A DNA stretch of 37,016 nt, from positions 1 through 37,016 of the forward strand of contig JAAZYK010000005.1 in NCBI GenBank assembly GCA_014239685.1. The letters are read 5' to 3'. This DNA is from Dehalococcoidia bacterium. Lineage in GTDB: Bacteria; Chloroflexota; Dehalococcoidia; Lucifugimonadales; Lucifugimonadaceae. Under the pieces are notes generated by a model. That model was given only the letters and a program-made list of their open reading frames with translations, did no database searches and was not told where the DNA came from. Every line of letters begins with the position of its first letter. Positions within the stretch are counted from its first letter, which is position 1. Positions 18,271 to 28,374 of this stretch are shown in pieces. Both the position numbers and the translations under genes were made by a program.

Positions 18271-18287
18271 AGCGACCGTGCGTCGCT
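18271..18287 (+). terminator. Hairpin AGCGAC-CGTGC-GTCGCT after the HesB-like gene
   Basis: Perfect 6-bp stem, 5-nt loop, 14 bp after the 18256 stop, between convergent genes; no strong T tract. Confidence 0.35.
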
Positions 18288-18404
18288 TGGAAATGGGGTT
18301 TGGAATACCTCCTCACAAGCGTCCTGAGGCTCGTTAACCACCGAGAGTCGACGAGATTGCCCCCTAGGACTACTTCCCCCCTTCAACGGCGATAACACGC
18401 TTGC

Positions 18405-19754
18405 CTACATCTTCTCCCTACCGGGAGAGCCAGCGAGCAACTCGTCGGACACCCTCACCGGCACAGACATAGGTTTCTCTAACTCCAACACCGACTCCGG
18501 CAACCGTTCGAGTTCCATACGCGCCAGATCGCGTGCCTGCCGGAGTGACAGCAAATCGCCGGTAACTGTCCCGTCACGCATCACTACGTTCAATAACTTC
18601 GTCGCATTGGGTTCCGGCGAATCCGCATCGGCGCTCGTCAGATGATCGTGGGCAACTATTCCATTTCTCGCATCGAAACATCGCCACACCTGCTTCGGGC
18701 CAGAAAACGTTGCCTTCCCGGGACTGAACTTGGCGACTGGACGGCCGTCGTACGTAACCTGTTTATAGGCGGCATCCGACCATGGTGCATCCGCCGACAC
18801 GCCCGCCAATGTCCCGACGCCATACGCGCCAATTGGCGCGCCACTCCTCGCCAGAGCCTCAATGGAAAATTCGTCCAACCCTCCGGAGGCCACGATCTGG
18901 ACGTAGCCAAGTGATGCGTCATCAAGCATCCGACGAGCGATCCGTGACAGGAAACCTATGTCTCCGCTATCGAGCCGTATTCCGGCCAGCCTACTGCCGC
19001 GTGTCTCCAGTTCATGTGCAACGGTGACCGCCGCTTCTATCCCATTGACCGTGTCGTATGTATCCACAAGCAAGGTTGCCGAATCCGGGAAGGCGTCTGC
19101 ATATGCCCTAAAGGCCTTGAGTTCGCTGTCAAAACTGGTAATGAACGAGTGCGCCATCGTGCCGATAGTCGATATCTCGTATCGGGCTCCGGCACCCACA
19201 TTGCTAGTGCCAACGAATCCGCCAATGTAGCTCGAGCGGGCGAACTTGTTTCCAGCGTCCGTGCCGTGTGTGCGGCGTGCGGCGAAGTCCGCGACACCTG
19301 CCCCGCCAGCAGCCTTCACCACGCGGGCCGCCTTCGTTGCGAAAAGCGATGCCATGTTCACCTGATTGATCAGGAACGTCTCGACGATCTGCCCCTCAAT
19401 AACCGGGGCGGTGACTTCTATCATCGGTTCGTTAGCAAAGAACGCCGTTCCCTCGTCCATCGCCCGTACGCTGCCGGTGAAGCGGAACTTGGCGAGATAC
19501 TCGATGAAGTCGTCACCGAACTGGCCGGTGCTCCGGAGATAGTCGAGATCGCCGAATGTGAATCTCAACTCTTCGAGATATTTAAGAACGTCCTCCAGCC
19601 CGGCGAATAACAGGAATCCACGATCAGGAGGTAGGTTACGCACAAATAAGCTGAACGTAGCCTCAGCGGTCTGACCGGAGCGCAAATAAGCCTGTCCCAT
19701 CGTGAGTTGATACAGGTCCACGTAAAGTGCGTGAGAAGGATCGAATCGAGTCAT
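18405..19754 (-). CDS. pncB: Nicotinate phosphoribosyltransferase
   Basis: LYVDLYQLTMGQAYLRSGQ, FSLFVRNLPPDRGFLLFAGLEDVL, LVDTYDTVNGIEAA, GIRLDSGDI, GVGTLAG motifs. Confidence 0.92.
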   Translation of the reverse strand: MTRFDPSHALYVDLYQLTMGQAYLRSGQTAEATFSLFVRNLPPDRGFLLFAGLEDVLKYLEELRFTFGDLDYLRSTGQFGDDFIEYLAKFRFTGSVRAMDEGTAFFANEPMIEVTAPVIEGQIVETFLINQVNMASLFATKAARVVKAAGGAGVADFAARRTHGTDAGNKFARSSYIGGFVGTSNVGAGARYEISTIGTMAHSFITSFDSELKAFRAYADAFPDSATLLVDTYDTVNGIEAAVTVAHELETRGSRLAGIRLDSGDIGFLSRIARRMLDDASLGYVQIVASGGLDEFSIEALARSGAPIGAYGVGTLAGVSADAPWSDAAYKQVTYDGRPVAKFSPGKATFSGPKQVWRCFDARNGIVAHDHLTSADADSPEPNATKLLNVVMRDGTVTGDLLSLRQARDLARMELERLPESVLELEKPMSVPVRVSDELLAGSPGREKM

Positions 19755-19889
19755 CAGTGAAAGTTTAGCGACACGCGGTCCATTGAGAACACCGTGGGGC
19801 GTATTGGTATCAGCTCAAACCCATTGTGTGAAAACGTCAACAAACGGATACAGGGCCTGTGAAATAACCTCGGCCGTGGTTCAGTGCCG

Positions 19890-19986
19890 TCAGGAGTCGT
19901 TTCTCCACGTGCTCAGGATGACAGGTTGTCGTTCGACGCCGACCTTGCCCAATTCCTCTGCCGGTAGGAGAGGGTTGAGGCAAGTC
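19890..19986. repeat. Dispersed intergenic repeat-like element
   Basis: On the minus strand reads CTTGCCTCAACCCTCTCCTACCGGCAGAGG...TGTCATCCTGAGCACGTGGAGAAACGACTCC, the common CCCTCTCC...GTCATCCTGAG composition of bacterial intergenic repeats. A similar architecture occurs at about 16433..16560. Confidence 0.4.
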
Positions 19987-20022
19987 AGGTCCGAGGGACA
20001 ATCCCGCAATCAGAATCATTCT

Positions 20023-21195
20023 CTAGAACACATATTCCGGGCCAGGAACGTATTTGAAGCGTTCCAGCGCATCGTCCCGTAGTGTAAAGCCCAGTCCCGG
20101 AGCAGTTGGCGCGTACACGCGTCCGTCTGGTCGAACGTCGTAATCCTCGTTGAACAACTCGTTCATCATCGGCATATAACCCTGACTGACCTCAAGAATG
20201 TGACAATTCGGGGTCGACATCGCCACGTGAATGCTGGCAGCAAACAGCACCCCCATGCCCCACGCGTGTGGAGCCACCCGAACGCCTCGCGCCGACGCCA
20301 GAGCGCTGATGCGTCTGATTTCCGTGTATCCACCGGCGCGGGCGATGTCCGGCTGGGCTATATCACAGGCATGATTGTCAAACAGCGACTGAAAGTCGAA
20401 ACGCGTGAACTCGCGCTCACCAGTGGCGATCGGCGTCGTGGTCGCACGTCGAACATACCCGAGCCCGGCGTGATCATCCGGGGAGATCGGTTCCTCGAAC
20501 CATGCCACATCGTACTTCTCCATCATCTTCGCCAACTTGATAGCTGTGGAGACGGCAAATGCGCCATGGGCGTCCAGCATCAACTCCACATCGGGGCCGA
20601 TACCTCGACGTGCCGCAGCGATACGCGTTTCGGCGTTCTTGAACGAAAACCCATCACCGCCAACCACCCGCATTTTCACGGCGTCAAAGCCTTTGGCAGC
20701 ATATCCGGCCATCTCGGCCTCGGCCTCGTCGCCGGGCGCCCAACCGCCGCTGCCGTAGCCACGGACGTTGTCACGGACAGCGCCGAGCGCCTGGTAAATT
20801 GGCACACCGAGTATCTGAGCCTTTACATCCCACACGGCCAGATCGACACCAGAAATAGCCTCAACAGTTACGCCCCGGCGGCCGTCCTGCGGCTGCGAAT
20901 TACCGCGCTCAAGCGCGGGCTTCCATCGCGATCCGTTGTACATTTTTTCCCATATAAGTTCGGAAAACAGGGGGTTTTCTCCGAGCACCGACGGACCAAG
21001 ATCGAACTCTACCAAGGCCGCCACAACCTCCGGATTACCTAGCGAAGCGCCAAGCCCCTTAAGGCCGTCATCCGTCTCCACGACTATGAGCGTGGCATCA
21101 CTTTTTACCTTGGTGCCAAGGTCGTTCCTGTGCTGCCGATTAAGTGGCACCGGGTCGGACATCGGGATCGCCTTCACAGACGTGATCTTGGACAT
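20023..21195 (-). CDS. Mandelate racemase/muconate lactonizing enzyme family protein (enolase superfamily)
   Basis: DAVKMRVVGGD, ELMLDAHGAF, VAWFEEPISPDDHAG, IATGEREFTRFDF, CDIAQPDIARAGGYTEIRRISALA, VAPHAWG. ATG at 21195 (MSKITSVKAIPMSD) preferred over 21225. Confidence 0.92.
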   Translation of the reverse strand: MSKITSVKAIPMSDPVPLNRQHRNDLGTKVKSDATLIVVETDDGLKGLGASLGNPEVVAALVEFDLGPSVLGENPLFSELIWEKMYNGSRWKPALERGNSQPQDGRRGVTVEAISGVDLAVWDVKAQILGVPIYQALGAVRDNVRGYGSGGWAPGDEAEAEMAGYAAKGFDAVKMRVVGGDGFSFKNAETRIAAARRGIGPDVELMLDAHGAFAVSTAIKLAKMMEKYDVAWFEEPISPDDHAGLGYVRRATTTPIATGEREFTRFDFQSLFDNHACDIAQPDIARAGGYTEIRRISALASARGVRVAPHAWGMGVLFAASIHVAMSTPNCHILEVSQGYMPMMNELFNEDYDVRPDGRVYAPTAPGLGFTLRDDALERFKYVPGPEYVF

Positions 21196-21534
21196 AAAAC
21201 TCTTTCTAGGAGGCACTGTGTGCATTGTGATTGGTTGTGTGACCGCGCAATATAAAATTACCGTATTGCAACCCGCATCTGAATCCTATCCCTGAGAAGA
21301 GGACAGGCCGGACGACTAGATCCTATTCTCACGGCCAAGCGCTTCCGCGACCGTCTCACGGACCCAAGATTCGGGCCCAGCCAACCGTATCTTTGACGTG
21401 GTCGGGAAACTTGCCCAAAATGCCGGTCTGCAGCGCCACTTTATTGCCGGCCGCCATCGGACCGAATCTCAATTGGTTAGTCCCGTTTGCAAGCACGTCG
21501 CCTGGCTCCAGTCGCATTCAGGTATCCCCGATTT

Positions 21535-22617
21535 CTAACGCAGGGTCCGTTTGAACAGCCTGAGATTGTTTGTGCCAAGAATCTTAGTAACGGTGTTTTT
21601 GTCGTGGCCGCGATGCAGCAGGCCATCCGTCAGATAGGGCAAACGACTGATGTCGTCCATCCCGACTGGAACGGAGGAAACTCCGTCGTAGTCAGACCCG
21701 ATACCGACGTGGTCAACTCCCGCCAGCGTCACGGCCAGATCGAAGTGGTCCAGCAGCCTGTCCATGGGCGCGCCGGGCTTGCCGTCCGGTTGATGAATGC
21801 GCTCAAACTGATCCCTGAACAGTGACCGTTCTGGCTTGAGCATCGGCACAAATGGCGGATGATCTGGCCCACCGATGAAGGGTGAGGCGAAATTGATGTT
21901 CATAACGCCATCGGCCTGACCCAGCGCCACGATCATGTCATCAGTCATATTGCGTTTGGCGTCCTGCAATGAGCGGCAGGACGAGTGTGAGGCAAAAACC
22001 GGCCCGGCAGCGGTTTCTAGCACGTCGTAGAAGGCCCTGTCCGAGATGTGCGAAACATCGGGCAACATGCCAATTTGCCCCATCTCTTTAACGATGTCAC
22101 TACCAAGCTCCGTGAGTCCGCCATGCTGCTCGTCATTACAGGAGTCGCACCAAGATGTGGCGTACTGCCAGGTCAGCGTGATTGACCGAATACCGGCGCG
22201 GTGCAGCTCCCGCAGAACGGCAAGATCGCTGCAGATGGCGTTGCCGCCCTCAACGGTCAGGAGCACAGCGATCCGGCCCTCGTTATGGATACGCTCGACA
22301 TCGTTGCCCGTATAAGCGATCTCCAGAGTGTCGGCGTGTGCATCGACCGTCCGACGCATAAGGTCTATGCCCTGCATAACGTACTTTAGCGAACCGGGTT
22401 CGTCGTACACATCATCGTCCAACCAGATAGCGAATAGTGCTGCGCCAACGCCACCTTCGCGCAGGCGTGGAATGTCAACATGCCCGGCCTCAAGCCGCGC
22501 GCCAAAGTCAGGGTGACGCGCCATCAGGTGTGTGATGGTGTCGATGTGCGTATCGACGACCAGCGAGCGCCGATGGAGCTCGATTGCCGCGTCACTGATC
22601 GAGTTATTCGGGGTCAT
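21535..22617 (-). CDS. Membrane dipeptidase (peptidase family M19)
   Basis: LVVDTHIDTITHL, GGNAICSDLAVLRELHRAGIRSITLTW, GMLPDVSHISDRAFYDVL, PVFASHSSCRSL, HVGIGSDYDG motifs. Confidence 0.95.
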   Translation of the reverse strand: MTPNNSISDAAIELHRRSLVVDTHIDTITHLMARHPDFGARLEAGHVDIPRLREGGVGAALFAIWLDDDVYDEPGSLKYVMQGIDLMRRTVDAHADTLEIAYTGNDVERIHNEGRIAVLLTVEGGNAICSDLAVLRELHRAGIRSITLTWQYATSWCDSCNDEQHGGLTELGSDIVKEMGQIGMLPDVSHISDRAFYDVLETAAGPVFASHSSCRSLQDAKRNMTDDMIVALGQADGVMNINFASPFIGGPDHPPFVPMLKPERSLFRDQFERIHQPDGKPGAPMDRLLDHFDLAVTLAGVDHVGIGSDYDGVSSVPVGMDDISRLPYLTDGLLHRGHDKNTVTKILGTNNLRLFKRTLR

Positions 22618-22747
22618 TTAATTATCCGTCCCAGCGTCTTCAAACTGCCTCCTCCTAATGTGTACGGTGGTTAATCATGTCTCCCCAACTAGACCCACGC
22701 TCAGACGTCCTTTGAATTCCACGGAAGAAGGCTTCCAAATTCGCTTC

Positions 22748-23833
22748 TTACTCCACGATCGCCTTCTCCAGAGCGTCTTCGTCAAACTCCAGCCCGAGTC
22801 CAGGCCGGTCCGGGAGATGGATCATCCCGTCTTCCGGCATAATCGGCTCCTTGAACAGCCCTGCGATCAGTCCAAGGTCGCCCGAGAACTCGTCGGAGAA
22901 CTCGTGCGGGCGGATCGCATTGCCGACGGTCGAATAGGCGTGCAAAGAGGCTGCGCTGTTGATTCCGGCTACCGGACTGTGTGGCATGACCGGCTTGTTC
23001 CGAATCACCGCCATATCAAAGACCCGCTTAACCTCAGAAATCCCACCAACGTTCAATATGTCCGGCTGGAGAATGTCCGGATTCGCCTGATCAATCAGAT
23101 CACGGAAACGCCATCGAGACGTCTCTTGCTCTCCTGTAGAGATCGGAACATCCAACGCATCTACGACCTGCTTGAGGCCGGGCAAATCATACTGAGGAAG
23201 CGGCTCCTCAAAGTGAGAACATCCGAGATCTTGGAGTCGTTTGCCCTGCAATATGGCGGTAGAGACTGAGTACGCGTTGTTGGCGTCGAACCCCAGGGGG
23301 CAGTCGTCCGGCAACCATTCACGAGCCATCTTGAAGATCGCGAAATCGTTCTCGGGATTAGCGTCTTGCCGGTAGTCCCGCCAATCCATCCGTACCTTGA
23401 AGTAGCGGAATCCCTGCTCGTAGCCCCGCTGGACATCCCGAAGCATCTGTTCCGGCGTCTTCTTCCAGCCGTTGCCTTGGCTCCAATAGAGTGGAATTTC
23501 GTGACGGGCGGCGCCTCCCATCAAGGCGGAAAGCGGCATGCCGGCCGCCTTGCCCATGATGTCCCACAGTGCGATATCGATAGACCCGACAATCTGCGGG
23601 GGAAGCCGAGTGGCACGATCGCCGTTCCCGAGTGAAAGGGTCTCCCAGTGCCGGGTCGGTTGCAGGGCGCCTTCGCCGACCAGAAGAGGCTTGATCACGT
23701 CGTTCAGGTAGGCACGGGTTATAGCCACGGACCGGCCACCATCGGCGATTCCGGTCACCCCCTCGTCCGTAAATACGCGGACAAGCGTTCGGCCGGTGGT
23801 GAGCAGATTGACGGTGATATCAGTAATTTTCAT
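22748..23833 (-). CDS. Mandelate racemase/muconate lactonizing enzyme family protein (enolase superfamily), second copy
   Basis: YFKVRMDWR, LGFDANNAYSV, CSHFEEPLPQYDLPGLKQV, ISTGEQETSRWRFRDLI, DILQPDILNVGGISEVKRV, VMPHSP. Confidence 0.92.
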   Translation of the reverse strand: MKITDITVNLLTTGRTLVRVFTDEGVTGIADGGRSVAITRAYLNDVIKPLLVGEGALQPTRHWETLSLGNGDRATRLPPQIVGSIDIALWDIMGKAAGMPLSALMGGAARHEIPLYWSQGNGWKKTPEQMLRDVQRGYEQGFRYFKVRMDWRDYRQDANPENDFAIFKMAREWLPDDCPLGFDANNAYSVSTAILQGKRLQDLGCSHFEEPLPQYDLPGLKQVVDALDVPISTGEQETSRWRFRDLIDQANPDILQPDILNVGGISEVKRVFDMAVIRNKPVMPHSPVAGINSAASLHAYSTVGNAIRPHEFSDEFSGDLGLIAGLFKEPIMPEDGMIHLPDRPGLGLEFDEDALEKAIVE

Positions 23834-23899
23834 TTGGCGTTCCGAAAATGCCCTTCAATGGCTCATTTTTGATTTATAAGAGTTTTTAAAACGAATCGG

Positions 23900-24148
23900 T
23901 CAGAGTTGCGTCGTCACAAACCAGTAGATGGCGGCTGCTATGACGATGAGAGGGATAAGCGCCATAAGAATCGCCATGATGAGCGATTTAGCGATCATCA
24001 TTGGAATGCCGATGACGACTTTTTTGATGATGAAGATAACGATCTTGAACGGCAGGGTCAGAAGTGTTCCCAAATCTGCTTTCTCCTTGGAATAAGTCGA
24101 TGAACGGCGCGGCCGAACAATTGTTGCCAGAACCTTATCAACGGACAT
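23900..24148 (-). CDS. Small membrane protein of unknown function (82 aa)
   Basis: Strongly hydrophobic TLLTLPFKIVIFIIKKVVIGIPMMIAKSLIMAILMALIPLIVIAAAIYWFVTTQL. Confidence 0.5.
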   Translation of the reverse strand: MSVDKVLATIVRPRRSSTYSKEKADLGTLLTLPFKIVIFIIKKVVIGIPMMIAKSLIMAILMALIPLIVIAAAIYWFVTTQL

Positions 24149-24337
24149 GGCTCAGTCGCCAACCAGACCACACCGCTTCCGATACCGCGGCAGACTATCC
24201 CACGAACCGGCGAGTTCGTCGAGTCGACTAGCCGCCGGATCAGTGTCGATACCGTGACTGATCGGAAACTCATCGTCATTACCTAAAACGAGGGGGGGAG
24301 CGAAGACAACAGGTCACTGCCAATCGGCCCCATCGAA

Positions 24338-25276
24338 TCAATCCGGCGACCAACTCTCGCCCAGTAATTCAACCAATTTCGCCGTGTCCGAATCACCCAA
24401 CGGCCCTCGGACCAGTGCCGCAACGTTTGATTCCAGATGCGAAATGTTTGACGTGCCCGTCAGAACGGTACTCATCGGATCCTGGTTCGCAGCAAACCTG
24501 TAAGCCGCCTCCGCCACGGATGCCACGTCCCCATTAACAAGCCAGTCGAACGGCGAATCTCCCGTCAACGCATTCGGCGAAATCGTCCCGTCAGCGCGCC
24601 ATTCGTCGAGGCGTGAACGCATTGCATCCGGGTTGGTCAGTGTCGTCCGCACGACCGCCATGTTCACAATGCCGATATCGTGCTTCTTTGCTAGGGGCAA
24701 TGCCGCTTTAGCCGCCTGCTGGTTCATAATCCCGTATTTCAGCATCACCACGTCCCAAAGGTCAGGGTCGCTCTCAAGAGCCTTCATCACGCCCTCAAAC
24801 TTCGGTTCGCGCTTGATGGTCTGTGTGAATCCGATGTGGCCGATTTTCCCTTGCTCTTTTAGCTTCACCACTTCTGGGTAGAACCGATCACGGTGTATCT
24901 CGTAAACCGGGGCATCGATCATGTGGAACAGAAACACGTCGACGTGATCCGTCCCCATCCGGATAAGACTGCGCTCCACCGAGTCTGTAAGTGTAATTCC
25001 ACCTGACTCAAGGAACGCCCCGCCGTCCCACTTCGTCTCAAGGACGTACGAATCTCTTGGCTCGCCGGCCAGAGTCTCTCCAAGATAAGTCTCGGATTCG
25101 CCATAACCACCAGCCGTATCAAAGAAGGTGACGCCAAGATCAAGCGCCCGACGCACAAATCCCTGCCTATCTACCGCCGTCGTCCCTTGCGCCGCACCAA
25201 ACTTTCGCGCCCCACCGGTGCCATACCCGAGTAACGACACCTTTAAGCCAGTCCGGCCAAGTGTTCTGTATTCCAT
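24338..25276 (-). CDS. Aldo/keto reductase
   Basis: MEYRTLGRTGLKVSLLGYGTGGA, LGVTFFDTAGGYGESETYLGETL, RMGTDHVDVFLFHM. Confidence 0.92.
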   Translation of the reverse strand: MEYRTLGRTGLKVSLLGYGTGGARKFGAAQGTTAVDRQGFVRRALDLGVTFFDTAGGYGESETYLGETLAGEPRDSYVLETKWDGGAFLESGGITLTDSVERSLIRMGTDHVDVFLFHMIDAPVYEIHRDRFYPEVVKLKEQGKIGHIGFTQTIKREPKFEGVMKALESDPDLWDVVMLKYGIMNQQAAKAALPLAKKHDIGIVNMAVVRTTLTNPDAMRSRLDEWRADGTISPNALTGDSPFDWLVNGDVASVAEAAYRFAANQDPMSTVLTGTSNISHLESNVAALVRGPLGDSDTAKLVELLGESWSPD

Positions 25277-25278
25277 CC

Positions 25279-27159
25279 CTATTCCTCAATAACCGGCAGG
25301 GTAATACGAGATGGGCGTGTCGCGTCGTGGAAAACCGTCTGCCGCGCAACGCGTAGTTCGGCGTCCTGCCAGTCGTCTGCGCCGGAGTTGTGGTTACGGT
25401 CGTGATTCGGATAGTCGCTTGAGGAGATGTCGATCCGAATCCGGTGTCCGATCTTGAACAGATTACTGGTGGGAAGCAGTTTGATTTCAAACTCGTACAC
25501 GTCGCCCGGCGTCATCATCACGGTAGGTTCATCAAGGCCGTTCCTGAACCTGGCGCGCTGGAAACCGTAACAAAGATTGATCCCTGTACCGTCCGGGTGG
25601 ACGTCGATTAACTTCACTGTGAAATCTGTATCTACCGCGTCCGAGGCGACATGCAGTCGCAAAACAGGGTCACCGGTCACCTCGATCGCCTGTTTCAACG
25701 GCTCGGTTTGATATACAAGAATGTCCCGACGATGCGCGTTCATTCGCTGATCGAACGGCCCGTCTTGACCATTCGCCAAGTACAGACTCATCACCGGGTC
25801 ACGCGGGTCGTAGACGTACGAATCCGGATTCTCCGACCCCGGCCCTTCAAGTGACAACTCGCCATCGCCAGACGGCGTATTCGCTCCGCCACGTGAGTGC
25901 AAAAAGAGGTCGGTATGCACGGCACGCGCCGGCGGCCAGGTCTCTTCACGACGCCACATGTTCGCGCCCATCACGAAGATATTGACCGGGGCGCCGTCCA
26001 TCACCCCGTTCTGTTGCCCCTTAAGCCAGTAATCAAACCAAGAGGTCGCAAGCTCTACCCAGTCGATCTCGGCATCTGGACCGAAGTCCATATCCCCAGT
26101 CATACGCGTCATCTCGTTGGCGTGCGTGTACGGACCGACGAACAGTCGCTGATTAGATCGCGCATGCCCGGAAGGCGCCTCGTTGATCATGTGGTCGTAC
26201 ATATCGGTCGTGGCGATCAAACGGTCGTACCAGCCGGTTCGGTGATGAACCGGGAGATCGATCTTAGAAAAGTTACCGACAAAGCCGAAGCGGTCCTTGT
26301 GATGGTTGCGTAGCCAGTCGTGAAAACCCTCACGAAGCCCACCCACAGCCTCAAGCGGAAGTTCGCTCCACGGTAGGAACCAGAGCCACTTCTCACGATT
26401 GGCGATCCGGGTAATGGCGTCATAATCCGCGATCGTGGTCGGACCCTGGGCCTCGTCCAACCACTTCTGAGTGTCGGGTGCGATCAGACCGAGCAGCCAT
26501 TGAAGCGCCCGCCCCGGCCGGAACACGCCGCCCATCTCCCAATCGGTCGTCTTCGGCCCCATTCCGCCGGTGAACATCGTCACGAGGTGCGGCGGCATGA
26601 GTGGCGCCAGCATCCACTGCGTCCACGACGGGTAAGAGTAGCCAAATGTGCCGACCTTGCCATTAGACCAGGACTGCGCCGCTGCCCACTCGACCGTGTC
26701 GTAGCCATCCTCTGCGTCGTCGAACTGCGCCCCATACATCGGGCGATACAGTCCATCCGACTCCCACCGTCCGCGCTTGTCCTGCACCACAACGGCGTAC
26801 CCGTTTGACGCCAGCCCCCGGTAACGCTCAGCATCCCGCTCCCGTGACTTGTCGTAGGGCGTCCTGCAGACGAGCGTCGGTAAGCCGCCACCTCCATTGC
26901 TCGCGCCCATCGCTCCTATCGGAATCACCTTTTCGGGCAGATACAAATCGGCACGTAAGAGAGTGCCGTCCCGCATTGGAGTCACTACGTTGTGTTCGAC
27001 TGTTATATCAGTCTTGACCAGCGGCAAAGGGCAGCCTTTCTTCGGGTCTTGGCGATGATAGAGAATGCGCTTAAGGGCACCGTAGGATATCGTGCCCCCG
27101 CAGTAGGCCAGAGAGATCGGTTCGACCGATTCCAGTGAATCCACTTTCCACAGGATCAA
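25279..27159 (-). CDS. CocE/NonD family hydrolase (X-Pro dipeptidyl-peptidase-like)
   Basis: VVTPMRDGTLLRADLYLPE, LVCRTPYDKSRERDAERY, VVVQDKRGRWESDG, GKVGTFGYSYPSWTQWML, IDISSSDYPNHDRN. The true start is probably downstream of 27159. Confidence 0.9.
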   Translation of the reverse strand: MILWKVDSLESVEPISLAYCGGTISYGALKRILYHRQDPKKGCPLPLVKTDITVEHNVVTPMRDGTLLRADLYLPEKVIPIGAMGASNGGGGLPTLVCRTPYDKSRERDAERYRGLASNGYAVVVQDKRGRWESDGLYRPMYGAQFDDAEDGYDTVEWAAAQSWSNGKVGTFGYSYPSWTQWMLAPLMPPHLVTMFTGGMGPKTTDWEMGGVFRPGRALQWLLGLIAPDTQKWLDEAQGPTTIADYDAITRIANREKWLWFLPWSELPLEAVGGLREGFHDWLRNHHKDRFGFVGNFSKIDLPVHHRTGWYDRLIATTDMYDHMINEAPSGHARSNQRLFVGPYTHANEMTRMTGDMDFGPDAEIDWVELATSWFDYWLKGQQNGVMDGAPVNIFVMGANMWRREETWPPARAVHTDLFLHSRGGANTPSGDGELSLEGPGSENPDSYVYDPRDPVMSLYLANGQDGPFDQRMNAHRRDILVYQTEPLKQAIEVTGDPVLRLHVASDAVDTDFTVKLIDVHPDGTGINLCYGFQRARFRNGLDEPTVMMTPGDVYEFEIKLLPTSNLFKIGHRIRIDISSSDYPNHDRNHNSGADDWQDAELRVARQTVFHDATRPSRITLPVIEE

Positions 27160-27183
27160 TCATATGAAAGGCAGGCAGCGTCT

Positions 27184-28335
27184 GTGACTGAACATAAGAC
27201 CCGAATTTCCATCGACGGCGAAGACTGGCTTATCAACGGACAGATCACATACAAGGGCCGGGAATATCGAGGATGGCGAATCGAAGGCCTCCTCATGAAC
27301 AGTCGGATGGCGAGCGGGATTTTTGACGATGAGAATCCGCTTACCCGTGACCTGTGGAAGTACCCTGACACTGGCGCCTGGGACGCCGATCGCAATACCA
27401 ACGAGTTGATTGCTATGCTGCCGGAGTACGCGTCCCACGGCATCAACGCTCTGCCATTCAACCTTCAGAACAGCTCACCGCTCGGTTACTACCGCCGTGA
27501 GCCGGAACACCTAAAGGAGTTGAGAAAGCGCATCCACGCCGATCATCCGGGCGCGTCCGACGACGACATATGGAAGGGTCTCCTGCTCGAAATCGAATCA
27601 CAACCATGGATCTCGGGCGCGTTCAACGCCGACGGTTCTCTAAAACCGGCGTTTATGGTGCGGGCAGCAAGACTTATCGATGCCGCGGACGATAATGGGA
27701 TGGTCGTGATTCTGGGCCTGTTCTACCAAGGGCAGGACGAGCGGTTGACCGATACCCGAGCCGTGAAAGCTGCCGTGGCTAACGCCTGCCGATGGGTGCT
27801 CGAAAAGGGCTATACAAACGTCCTGATCGAGATCAATAACGAGGTGAATGTCCCGACCTACGAACACCCGATTCTCCATGAGGACCGAATCCACGAATTG
27901 ATCGAACTGGCGAAGGGCGTGACTCGAAATGGGGCCCGACTGCTTGTGAGTACAAGCTGGACGCGCCGTAGCACAGCGACTTCAAAGGCCGTGGAGTCTT
28001 CAGACTACATCCTCTTGCACGGCAACGGGCTGGTCGACCCCGACGATGTGTCAAAGGTCGTTGACAACACGCGGGCCGTTTCCACATACACGCCGATGCC
28101 GATCCTTTTCAACGAGGACGATCACTACCACTTCGATAGGCCGTTAAACAATTTGACGTCGGCTATCTCACGACACGTCGGATGGGGATACTTTGACCCG
28201 GCAGAAGGCGCAGGGGGAACGCCCTTCTACGGCGACTACGAAAACGGCTACCAGTGCCCACCAGTCAATTGGGGGATCAACACTCCACGTAAGAAAGCGT
28301 TCTTTAATTTCGTGAAGGAAGTAACTGGGGTTTAA
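27184..28335 (+). CDS. Hypothetical protein, possible TIM-barrel glycoside-hydrolase-like (clan GH-A-like)
   Basis: ARLIDAADDNGMVVILGLFYQGQ...NACRWVLEKGYTNVLIEINNEVN resembles a GH-A beta4 Asn-Glu motif; MPILFNEDDHYHF could supply a second acidic residue. Confidence 0.6.
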   Translation: MTEHKTRISIDGEDWLINGQITYKGREYRGWRIEGLLMNSRMASGIFDDENPLTRDLWKYPDTGAWDADRNTNELIAMLPEYASHGINALPFNLQNSSPLGYYRREPEHLKELRKRIHADHPGASDDDIWKGLLLEIESQPWISGAFNADGSLKPAFMVRAARLIDAADDNGMVVILGLFYQGQDERLTDTRAVKAAVANACRWVLEKGYTNVLIEINNEVNVPTYEHPILHEDRIHELIELAKGVTRNGARLLVSTSWTRRSTATSKAVESSDYILLHGNGLVDPDDVSKVVDNTRAVSTYTPMPILFNEDDHYHFDRPLNNLTSAISRHVGWGYFDPAEGAGGTPFYGDYENGYQCPPVNWGINTPRKKAFFNFVKEVTGV

Positions 28336-28336
28336 A

Positions 28337-28349
28337 CGCCTTTGAGGCG
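28337..28349. terminator. Hairpin CGCCT-TTG-AGGCG between convergent genes
   Basis: Perfect 5-bp stem with triloop, 1 bp after the stop at 28335; no strong T tract. Confidence 0.35.
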
Positions 28350-28374
28350 GCGTCTGCCCCGCCCCTAAGCGGAC

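Noticed and set aside
21356-21358. TGA after ...WARILGP considered as a third Sec codon
   Set aside because: Only a few codons follow before more stops (DGRGSAWP*), and the position is not a redox motif.
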